This document shows positions 1 through 9,600 of a stretch of 64,000 nucleotides of DNA, one piece after another. How positions within the stretch are numbered: position 1 is the first letter of the stretch; the number at the start of each line of letters is the position of its first letter. Source of the stretch: Bugula neritina (lineage: Eukaryota; Bryozoa; Gymnolaemata; Cheilostomatida; Bugulidae). Both the position numbers and the translations under genes were made by a program. The DNA is taken from the NCBI GenBank assembly GCA_964035545.1, contig OZ037770.1, positions 5,685,662 through 5,749,661 on the forward strand, written 5' to 3'. The notes under the pieces were generated by a model. The model was given only the letters and a program-made list of their open reading frames with translations, was not told where the DNA came from and made no database searches.

Positions 1-1042
1 GGTGATATTTTAGAGTTGGTACACACCCCTTTTTTGGTTGAGTTTTATAGTCAGATCACGCTGTAGTCATCTACAACACTTCAGTGTATGGGGAAATTAT
101 TAGTATTACGAAATCTGTTTTGGCTTATATTGCTATGCCAGTTTTCTGACTTAGCTTTTCATTAACTATATGCAGGCTGTTCTAACTTAGGTGATTTCAT
201 TAAAGGTAGACATTACTTAGACCTTAGAGCATTAAATCAACCAGTGCTGTTACTTGGTTTTATTGCAAAGCAGTAGTGAGAGCATAGCACACTAGCACAG
301 TCACCTAGCTGCAATGGCAGTGGCCACACTAAACTCACTAGTTTTATTAAAATATCTTATGTAAGGCACTTAAATACACTAGCCTAGTCTGTTAGTATGG
401 AGAGCAGTAACACAGTTACAGCACCCCTCTCTATCTTGTCTACCAAGTACAGAGGTTGCAAAAATGATAATCATTTCATGATTTAGTCTTAAATCAATGC
501 ATATTACTGAATACATTCTCATAGTCTGATTATTTTGCGCTTCAGCTTATTTTAATGTGATAATTTAAAAAATTGCTTCACATGCATATTACAAATGCAT
601 GAACCTACGCTAACCATAAATTACTTGCTTGTGTACTCACTACTGTTTTATTTTAAATTTATATAGCAGTAGCTTTTTTAATAAATCACATATTAATCTG
701 CAAGAGTTTAATTGCACAGATAATGTAGACATTTTGTATAAAAATTAGTATTAACATGTAATGCCTTGCATGTGGGTCTATATTGCCAGTTGGTATCATC
801 ACCTATAATACCATGTTGATAACCCTTTCTTGTATACGATTTACTTAGCGAAACAGCATGATTATCTTACAAATGTAATGACATCAGCCATTGGACAATA
901 TAGTCTAGAATCTAGACTCTAGATTCTTTTAACTGTGAAGTAATCAGCCTCAAACCATTGCTGGATGAAGTGCCTACACTTGGCTGTGAAGCTACTGCAA
1001 TAACATCAACAATTTTACTAATGAGTTTTCAATACATGTTTT
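1..1042 (+). repeat. Left arm of giant inverted repeat
   Basis: This segment matches the reverse complement of 1816-2619 along most of its length. Base 1 pairs with base 2619, and matching stretches recur inward to about 1042, for example around 100-200, 270-310, 780-900 and 1020-1040. The left arm is about 240 bp longer, with unpaired extra sequence between roughly 330 and 590. No transposase ORF is visible in either arm. It could be a fold-back DNA transposon, a MITE-like element with very long terminal repeats, or two opposite copies of one repeat. The outer left boundary cannot be set because the match starts at the window edge. Confidence 0.75.
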
Positions 1043-1815
1043 AGTCAGTTGGGTAAAATACAAAGGTTCTCTGGTATATGCTAGAATAAATGATGATTAA
1101 ACATTGGATTTGATGAACATTTTCTCATATTGTGTGATGCAACATGATAGTTACAGAGAAAACGCTAATCCCACTAAAACTGTAATGAAGGCATTATATT
1201 TCAACACTGACTGCATACAACATTGTTACCAACAGAATATTATCTATATATGAGTTTGTATTTTGCAAAATAAGCATCGAGTCTGAGCTGCCATTTTCTT
1301 TCACCCAAAAACCATTAATATCTGACTTTAGCTTACAAAGCATAGTGGTATAGCACATGCATATACAATAGCACACCAAAAAAAATATTGTAAAGTGCTA
1401 CACTTTATTGGTTACCAAGGATGGCTGCAGAAAGCACAGCAGACTATTATAATCTTTTCTAAAAGAGGTGCAAACAGTAAGCTTACACCTCCAGGACCAT
1501 TTAGGATATCAAGTCCTTCATGGGCGGATTGCTCTTTTAACCTGGATTCTAAGGATAGCAATTAATTTAATTTAAAGTTACTGCATTCTAGTCAGTTGAA
1601 AATGGCCTTTCTTTCCAGGTGGCATGGCCAGGAAATAAGTAAATACTGTAGGAAGATCGCCATGGTATATCGCCATGGTATAGTAGAAATAGGTGTGCTC
1701 CGGAAGCATTATAGTGAAGTTTTAATGGCTGGCATATGGTATTGGATACTAGCCCTCAGAATGTTTTTGTCATCTTCCTGCCTCAATGGTGGTTGATGAT
1801 TACTTTGAGTGAGGA
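1043..1815. other. Spacer between the inverted-repeat arms
   Basis: This is single-copy-looking sequence between the two arms. A short plus-strand ORF at 1596-1796 lacks any recognisable domain and I do not call it a gene. I see no transposase motif, promoter or RNA gene here. Confidence 0.4.
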
Positions 1816-2619
1816 AAAACACGTATTGAAAACTCATTAGTACAGCTTCAGAGCTAGGTGCAGATACTTCCTCAAACAATGACTTGAGACTGAGAAGCTC
1901 ACGTTAAATATCACTTAAAAATGAAGCAAGCTGCTAACAAAATCACTTCATAGTTGAAAAAACTGAACTATATTGTCCTATGGCTGATGGCATTGCATTT
2001 GTGGGATAAACATGCTGTTTCACTAAGGAAATCATGTACAAATTGGTGATGATACCAAGTAACAGTATAGACTAGCATGCCAAGCACTACAGGTTAAAGC
2101 TCATTTTTATATGAATCGTCTATGTTGTCTATTGCTAAAAGCTGTGCATTTTAACTCCTGCAAATAAATATGCAACCAAGTTGAAAAAAATTACTGTTGT
2201 AATTTTTTTAAGTAAAATAATGGTGGGTACATAAGCAACTAATTTATGCTTAGCACATGCTTATACATGTGTTCGTCAGTGTGCTGTAAATATATGCTAG
2301 TGACGATAAATATGGTGCAGCACTGCCATTACAGTTCGCTGACTGTGCTATGGTATTGCTACTGTTTTGCAATAGTAACAACAGTGTTTGATTTGCTGCA
2401 CCTAAAGAATGTCTACCTTCGATGAAATCACCTAAGTTATATAGCTGCCTATGGTTTATTACAAACCAAGTCAGAAAACTGGCATAGCAATATAAGCTAA
2501 AACAGATTTCGCAATACTAATAATTTCTCCATACACTGAAGTGTTGTAGATGACTACAGCGTGATCAGACTACAAAACTCAACCAAAAAAGGGGTGTGTA
2601 CCAACTCTAAAATATCACC
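1816..2619 (-). repeat. Right arm of giant inverted repeat
   Basis: This is the reverse-complement partner of 1-1042. The pairing is imperfect, with scattered substitutions and small indels, so the arms have diverged since formation or since insertion of two copies. The outermost 22 bases (2598-2619) match the first 22 bases of the window exactly by eye. Confidence 0.75.
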
Positions 2620-3188
2620 ACTATGACTTATATAAAACTCTACATTTTCAAATGCAAATGAATTATTAGGCCAATCAGATACAATCATTAGCTGGTCATG
2701 TAGAGTCCAGCCAATCAGAATTGTATAAAGTTGCAGCCAGCCAGCCAGCGTGCTACCCATCTGCCAAAAACAACCAGCCCATTTACCACTATGTCGATGA
2801 AAATGTCATTAAATGTGTTTTGCCAAAACAGCTGGGGCTGTGGTCAATTTGCACCAGGGTATTTTTTTAAACTTGTACTTTTTATTTGCATTTTTTAAGC
2901 ACTTAAATTAAACATTTTGAAAAATGAACTCATGATTCATAAATTTAAGATATGAAACAAAATAATGCATGTAATAAAAGTTGCACAGCTATTTCCTAGA
3001 AGTATGCATTTTGCATTTGAACTTGCAGAAGTTTATATAAGTTATATTGGTGAGTATTCTAGAATTGGTACAAGGTACTAAATGTACCAAACTTACATGG
3101 TCTATTGACAGCCTAATAATTATAACCTTTTTGCGCGCGAAATATTTATGTAATGATAGTTACTCATATAGTGCGCGTCTTATTAACG
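2620..3188. other. Intergenic, nothing recognised
   Basis: AT-rich sequence with two CCAAT-type pentamers near 2671 and 2713. No ORF, RNA gene or repeat boundary could be supported. Confidence 0.3.
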
Positions 3189-3262
3189 ATGACTGCGTGG
3201 TCTAGAGGTTAGAGGCGTCAGCGAGGAGTTAGTTGGTTATGGTTCAACCCTGTTTTGTCGCA
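3189..3262 (+). ncRNA. tRNA-like SINE head or tRNA pseudogene
   Basis: A-box-like sequence TGGTCTAGAGGTTA (about 3198-3211) is followed 30 bp later by a B box GGTTCAACCC (3241-3250), the internal RNA polymerase III promoter layout. The span is about 74 nt, tRNA-sized. I could not pair a convincing acceptor stem, so an intact tRNA is unlikely and a tRNA-derived SINE or decayed tRNA fits better. Confidence 0.5.
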
Positions 3263-4052
3263 ATTTTTTTTGTCAACTTATGCAAATCCTACGCATGTAT
3301 AATAAATATGGCTATAATTGTAAAGTTTTTTTTAACTTTTGTTCAACAGTAAGACAACATACATGCATAATAATTAGATACTGAACACTGGACTAAACCT
3401 TAAATTGATCTTATAGAATACAATGTACTTAAAATAATCATATGTGAATTAGAGAAACTGAAAGTACACCTGCTGCTCTATAGACAGACCTTTACTGACA
3501 AGACTGCAAAGTGAAGTGATTTAGCTGAAATTAACTCTGCCAAACAAACAAAGAATTATGTTGTGCTGAGGCATTTTCAATATATTATTGTAACATAGTG
3601 AGATGATTCAGCTAAGTGCTAATGTAAAACAGGGAACATTATATTGGCAGAAATCCAATAGACTGCCAATTTGTGCGAGAGGGTACTATATGTTATTGTG
3701 ATAGCGCAGAGCGGCAAACGTACTAGGAATGTTATAATTAGTCACAGGAGCGTAGCTAGAACCACCATATGAAGAATTTAGAAAATTGCAGTGAAACTTG
3801 CAAAATGGTGTATGTTTTTACCAAATTGTGAAGAGCATAAACAGAATTTTAAAAAACAAAGAAAGTATATTAGAGAAAACATATCAAGGAATGTCAAGTT
3901 TAACTTTTATACTTTATAAAATGAATCCCCTGTGCTACAGCAGTGGAACATGGAGGGTGTAAAATTTTACTTATTATGCAACAACTTTCTCAAAAAAAAT
4001 TTTATTGAAAAATTAAAAAAGTATATGAAAGAGGAATGCAAGAGCTATCTTT
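3263..4052. other. Intergenic or 3' flank of GPCR fragment
   Basis: AT-rich sequence downstream, in the minus sense, of the receptor ORF. I looked for missing TM6/TM7 coding sequence on the minus strand and found none. Confidence 0.3.
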
Positions 4053-4066
4053 TCATGTAAAATTTG

Positions 4067-4726
4067 TTAATGTGAGACAAAAACTGTTCGAGCTATCCCC
4101 TGGAAACCGTTTATATATAACATAAAGCAGTGCCTGAATCTGGAAAGTAATGACCTTAAACCAACTGTGTACCCTGTGGTTTTTGGCATAATTTGAATGT
4201 TTAATGGTGTCCAGCAAATTTTCAGTTCCAGCATCATACAAAAGATAAATGAGCTTAATATCCATACGAGGTATACGAGTCCAGTTACAGGCTTTATATT
4301 GTCAATGAAGAAATGTGTTTTATACTTGTATGGGTGACACACTCCAATATACTTCTCAATGCTTGACAGCAAGAAGATGAAATATCTTAGGATATTTCCG
4401 CATCCAGTCGCAGCGAGTAATAACTTTGAGAGCCAGTAGGTTGTTTGTGTGTTTAATTGCAAAACAATTTGTTTGACTTGACAGTTGAAGTACATAAAGT
4501 TAAAACAGCTGAATATGATATCGGATATACTTATGTTCAGAAGGATCCAAAAATAGTTGATAGTTTTAATCTCTTTCATCTGACTCAGTACGATCAAGTG
4601 TAGAATATTAAGAATAATAGAGATACAGTTGACCCCATCAATAATCTCTCCAAAAGGCTGATAGCACTGACTTGTGTTGTTGTAACAAGGTAAAGTTTCT
4701 TCGTATGTTGTGTTGTATCTTTCCAT
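4067..4726 (-). pseudogene. Rhodopsin-family GPCR, truncated (TM1 to TM4/5)
   Basis: The 219-residue minus-strand ORF begins with an N-glycosylation-rich extracellular tail (NTT, NNTS). Hydrophobic segments follow, matching TM1 (about 30-50), TM2 with the family-typical LLNISISD pattern, and TM3 ending in E-K-Y where class A receptors have D-R-Y, followed by GVCHPYKY. TM4 follows (about 147-167). After TM4 the frame stops looking like a receptor. An overlapping minus ORF (4053-4265) reads KVITFQIQALLYVIYKRF, which resembles TM5, suggesting a frameshift near 4190-4260. TM6 and TM7 with NPxxY are absent. The family would sense a ligand at the plasma membrane, but this copy is probably a broken gene or 5' fragment. 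The LTR element at 4812 lies 85 bp upstream of the start codon. Confidence 0.6.
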
Positions 4727-4811
4727 TTTACCTCATGCGTGACATTAAAAAATAAATAATTGAATTCACAGTTAGATTCATAGATCGCCATTCAAAGCTC
4801 GAATATAATAA

Positions 4812-5116
4812 TGTGGTGGCTCGCGGAGCTACCAGCAACACAATACGCAAGGTTGCGTATTGACCCGGAACAATGTATTAGCCAATTAGCTAAGCTGTTT
4901 GATAAGTAATAGTAGCCGCTTCGCGCTACTAGCTCAGTTGAGGATAGTGCTGTAAACTAAATAGACGTGCGTATCATTACTGTTGTACATTGGATTTTTA
5001 TTATGTATTCTTGTATTAAATATAACGATATCTACTCGACTTAACTGGTGAAGTTTCTCTAGTGTTAAATAGACTCTCTTGGTGGCACATCAACCCTAAA
5101 TCTGAAAACTATAACA
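4812..5116 (+). repeat. 5' LTR of element 1
   Basis: 305 bp, begins TGTGGTGGCT and ends CTATAACA. It looks identical to 11947-12251. It should hold the promoter and polyadenylation signals of the element; no clear TATA box was assigned. Confidence 0.95.
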
Positions 5117-5117
5117 G

Positions 5118-5135
5118 TGGTGGCAGCGGTGGGAT
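5118..5135 (+). other. Primer-binding site of element 1
   Basis: TGGTGGCAGCGGTGGGAT begins 1 nt after the LTR, where minus-strand DNA synthesis is primed. It resembles the complement of a tRNA-Leu 3' end. That tRNA assignment is from general knowledge and is tentative. Confidence 0.65.
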
Positions 5136-5149
5136 AGTGTATATCAAAG

Positions 5150-6016
5150 ATGGAGACTGAAAATGCTAGAATGCAACCACCCCCAGTAGAAGGTGAGCGT
5201 AGAAATGCTGTTAATCCTGTGAATCGTGAAGGAGAAGAAGCTTATAGACATTACTTGAAAGCTCCCACCTTTACTGGGTCGGAAGATGTCGAACAATTCA
5301 TACAAGAATTTAGAGAGGTAATGGAAGTTGCTCAATGGCCGCATAGAGTGGCCCTTATCCAATTGCGGAGGGCGGTGACGGAGCAAGCCAAGCCGTACGG
5401 AGTGGGAACGGACGTAGACGGCATACTGGCTGCGCTGCGGGCCCGTTTTGGCACCTCCGTCATAGACGCTAGGACCAAGCTGGAGAGATTGTGCCGCACC
5501 CCGCGGACCTCGCTGCAAGAACATGCCGCGACGGTGAAGAAGCTGGCGCAGATTGCATATAGCGATCTGCCAGCACAACACCAAGAGCGTTACACCTATG
5601 ACGCTTTTGTCCAGTCCCTAAACGACCTGGGCCTAGACCATCACCTACGAGCTAAAGGGATAACCAGAATAAAGGATGCCCTGAAGGCTGGAGAAGCTTA
5701 CCTGTTGGCTACCCAAATGCATCGAGCACAAAGGAACCCCCCAGTAGTTGGAGTCAGCGCTGCCAGGGCTACGACAGGCTCCGAAGCCCTCCCGCTGGAA
5801 GCCGAAGTGGACCGCATGGTAGAGATGCTGGGACAATTGGTAACCATTCTGGCCGGTGCTGGCCCCGGTCAGGCCTTGCGGATGCCCCCAACATCTGTGG
5901 GGCAGGGCTGGAGTAGCGCTGATCAGGACCAGGGACAGAAAGGACGACCCCAATACCAGGGGGCGTTAAACTGTCACGGCCCGCGGACACACTCCCTCCC
6001 CGCGGGCCGCAACTAA
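5150..6016 (+). CDS. gag: Gag (capsid) of element 1
   Basis: This ORF encodes 288 residues starting 34 nt after the LTR. Residues about 35-190 match the retrotransposon-type capsid region, closely parallel to gag of element 2 in the same window (shared APTFTGSEDVEQFI-type start, LRARFG, LQEHA, AYSDLP). Gag would form the virus-like particle that packages the RNA. Unusually, the C-terminus has no CCHC zinc knuckle, whereas element 2 has one (C-x2-C-x4-H-x4-C). Here the corresponding stretch passes straight from a Gln/Gly-rich linker to the terminal residues. The gag frame overlaps a different open frame from 5923 that leads into pol, implying a -1 change of frame for Gag-Pol. Confidence 0.9.
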   Translation: METENARMQPPPVEGERRNAVNPVNREGEEAYRHYLKAPTFTGSEDVEQFIQEFREVMEVAQWPHRVALIQLRRAVTEQAKPYGVGTDVDGILAALRARFGTSVIDARTKLERLCRTPRTSLQEHAATVKKLAQIAYSDLPAQHQERYTYDAFVQSLNDLGLDHHLRAKGITRIKDALKAGEAYLLATQMHRAQRNPPVVGVSAARATTGSEALPLEAEVDRMVEMLGQLVTILAGAGPGQALRMPPTSVGQGWSSADQDQGQKGRPQYQGALNCHGPRTHSLPAGRN

Positions 6017-6617
6017 AGGAGTATGGTGGAACGCGCCGTCGTCTGTCCGTACAGACACGGCGGAACATTCCACCCGAGTGGCAGGTACCACGCAGGACTA
6101 GTAGGCCCGCACAACGGCCCAGTACCTTCTCCCTGCCACTCGCTAACCGGTTTCACCGGTTACCTCGGGAAGAGGAGCCCGCCACTGAAATGGAGCCAGA
6201 AGGCCCAGTGGAGAGGCCCAAACCCCGCCGGCACCAACCTCGCCGCCGGAAGCCCCGTAAACCACGGGTGAAACCCCCGCCGTCCTGTCAAACCAGGACA
6301 GCACATGCGGGGGGGGGGGGGTGAAAGTACAACCACATGGAGAGAGCTACTTCCTACCCGGAAAGGTGGCCGGCAATGCCGTCACTTTCCTGCTCGACTC
6401 CGGTTGTACTACCAACCTTCTCAGTCGTAGAGTCTTTGAGGCACTGCCCCGCCGGGACAGGGATAGAGTATGACCGTATACTGGAGAACATGGCACCCTG
6501 GCAGACGGGTCATGTATCCCCTTTTATGGTATTATCGAGCTCCCTGGGCGTGTCCGAGATCAGGCTGTACAGGAGACCTTCATCATAGGTCAACTGGAAG
6601 AAGATGCTATCCTCGGA
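5923..6617 (+). pseudogene. Protease region of pol, element 1, with frame break and stop
   Basis: Frame +1 is open from 5923 to the G13 run (6309-6321) and encodes a basic, Arg/Pro-rich linker. Past the run the coding frame moves by -1. The next segment contains the retropepsin active-site triplet Asp-Ser-Gly (6396-6404) inside LLDSGCTTNLLS. A TGA at 6471-6473 interrupts this frame, which then resumes and runs directly into the long pol ORF at 6618. By comparison with element 2, the residue at the TGA is normally coding. The protease would cleave Gag-Pol in the particle. Either the copy is damaged, or the G-run is a slippage site and the TGA is suppressed, or these are sequence errors. Confidence 0.75.
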
Positions 6618-9600
6618 ATGCCCTTCTTGAAGCAGCACCAGTGCCGAATAGATTTCAGTAAGTCGGTGGTGCTGATGGGCGGGCGAGAACTCGCCTGTGT
6701 GGATAAGTTTGGGCGTCCCCTGGTGGGCGGTGTTCAGGTAGTTCGGAACTGCACCGTACCCGGACGCTCCAGAGCTACTATCCACTGCCGAGTGAACAGC
6801 AACCGGATAGCCAGGCTCGGGGTCGTTGAAAGCGCGCACGAAAAGATCCAACTCGCCAGTAGTTTAAACCGACTAACTGAGCGAGGGGAGGTCTTAGTGC
6901 AGTGCGTCAACCCCTTTACCGAGCCCATTGAGCTCCCAGCTGGGTCAATGCTGGGCCGGTTCCATTCCGTCCAGGAAGAGGACGTGGGCCCATCGCTGGG
7001 TGACGTGACGGAGGCACCCCCTCGACACCCTATTCAGGGACGAGGGGCAGTCCCAACACATCTCCGGGAGTTATACGAAACAGCCAGTGGCGGCTGCGCG
7101 AGTAACAGAGAACGCCAAGCTATGGCCAAGTTACTACGCGACTACGGTGATGTGTTCAGCAGCGGAGAGAATGACGTGGGACTGACTGGAATTGTCAGAC
7201 ACGAAATACCGCTGACTGCAGGGACAGTCCCTGTCCGGCAGCCCACGCGCAGGCTGGGGCCGGAGAAAGAGAAGGAGGTTAGCCGACAAGTACGGGATCT
7301 TCTGGACCGGGGACTGATAGAGCCCGCCCACAGTGCGTGGAGCTCGCCAGTCGTACTGGTCCGGAAGAAAGACGGCAGTTGGCGGTTCTGTGTGGACTAC
7401 CGCAAACTCAATAGCGTAACCATACAGGACGCCTACCCTCTACCTCGTATTGACGAGTCATTGGACGCCCTAGCCGGCAGCAAGTACTTCAGTACGTTAG
7501 ACTTGCTAAGCGGCTATTGGCAGGTTCCTCTGAGTCCCGACGCCCAAGAGAAAGCGGCGTTTATCACACGGGACGGTTTGTGGAAGTGGAAGGTGCTGCC
7601 CTTCGGGTTAACCTCCGCCCCAGCCACTTTCCAGAGGCTGATGGAACAAGTCCTTAGCGGACTCCATTGGAAGACACTGCTGGTCTACCTCGATGATGTC
7701 ATCGTAATCTCTCCAGACTTCGAGACACATGTCAGTCGTCTGCAGGAGGTTTTCGAGAGACTCCGAGGTGCCGGTCTTAAGCTCAAACCTTCCAAGTGCG
7801 CTCTGTTGCAGCCGGAGGTCAAGTACCTGGGGCACGTTGTCGGTCGAAACGGCGTGGCAACGGATCCCGAAAAGTTACGGGCAGTAGAAGACTGGGTCAC
7901 CCCTCAAGACTTGACCGGACTCCGGGCTTTCTTGGGGCTGGTAGGGTATTACAGGCAATACATACCAGACTTTGCGGGCATAGCCCAGCCGTTAAACCGG
8001 CTTACCGCAAAGGGAGTGACGTGGCAGTGGACTCCAGTCGAACAAGAAGCGTTCGACCGCCTCAAGGGCTGCCTCCTAACGGCGCCCATCTTGGCCTACC
8101 CAGACCCCACTCTGGAGTACATCCTAGACACGGACGCCAGTGACCAGAATGTTGGCGCTGTGCTGTCACAAGTGCAGGAAGGCCGAGAAGTAGTAGTAGC
8201 CTACTACAGCAAGTCTCTCTCTCCCGCTGAACGAAATTACTGCACTACCCGCAAGGAGCTGCTGGCAGTAATCAAGTCAGTGAAGCACTTCAGACCATAC
8301 CTATATGGCAGGAAGTTCCGGCTGCGTACGGATCATGCCTCGCTGATCTGGTTGTGCAGGAGAGCAGAGCCTTCTAGTCAGGTCGCCCGGTGGCTCGAAA
8401 TCCTAGCTGAATTCTCGTACCGGATCGAACACCGACCGGGCAAGAGACACAGCAATGCGGATGGGTTGAGCCGCCGACCTGACGGAGGTTGCAAACAGTG
8501 TCTCAACATCGAGAGGAGGGATGGAGGTCCCCCACGATGCGAGTTGGAGACGCTGGCTCATCACGGAGCACCGTTTGACTGGGATCAAGGTCAACTCAAG
8601 CAAAGAGTTGATGAGTCCCCGGAGGATGTACAAAACCTCCGCGCCAACCCTGTACTGGCCGGTAATGTTCGAGAGCTGAAGAAGCTCCAAGAAGAGCTGC
8701 CTGGAGTCGTGGCAGACATCTACCGGGCCAAAAGGGAAGGGCGACGACCCAGCGAGGAACGCATACGACAGGGATGCGCCGAGTTCCGGCTATACTGTCA
8801 GCGTTGGGACTCGCTGCGGATCGGGCAGGATGGGTTGCTAACCATCTCTCTAGCTGCCAGCGGCAGACACCCGGAAAGGAAGAGGGTAGTCTGCCCCACA
8901 GCCATCCGCCGTGAGTTGATTTGGGATACTCACAAGCAGGCCCACGCAGGGGTCAAGCGAGTGATATCCAAATTACGACTCCGGTGGTATTGGCCGCAGA
9001 TGGAGCGTGACGTCCGGCTCAGAGTCAAACAGTGTGAGATCTGCCAGGCCAGTAAGCATAGCCGCCCCCCTGGTGAAGCAGGACGGCGGAGGCTATATGC
9101 TGGTAGGCCCTGGCAAGTAGTCGCTGTAGACCTGGTCGGACCCATGCCCCTGACCCCCAGAGGTAATAATTGGATCCTAGTACTAACCGACCACTTTACT
9201 TGGTGGGCGGATGCTCTGGCTATCCCAGATGCATCAGCCCCAACAGTGGCCAGGGCACTAGACCAACATGTATTCTGTTATTTTGGGCTTCCCGAACAGA
9301 TACACTCTGATCAAGGCGCTCAATTCCAGTCTCAACTGATGAGCGACCTTTGCCACCTCTGGGGAGTAAATCAGAGCAGGACCACCCCCTACCACCCTCA
9401 AGGTAACGGGGTGGTGGAGCGCAACAACCGGATGCTAGGTGATGCGCTCCAGAGTCTCCTCCTTGGACGAGGTCAAGAGGAATGGGATACGGTGTTGCCG
9501 CAAGTCATGCGTGCATACCGTAGCACCCCACACACCAGTACTGGTGAGACCCCAAACCTCTTGATGCTCAGGAGAGAGACTCGTGTCCCTGACCATCTCA

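Noticed and set aside
4067-4726. An intact GPCR gene
   Set aside because: TM6, TM7 and NPxxY are absent and the TM5-like helix is in another frame.
5144-5584. 146-residue minus ORF opposite gag
   Set aside because: Antisense shadow of the gag frame.
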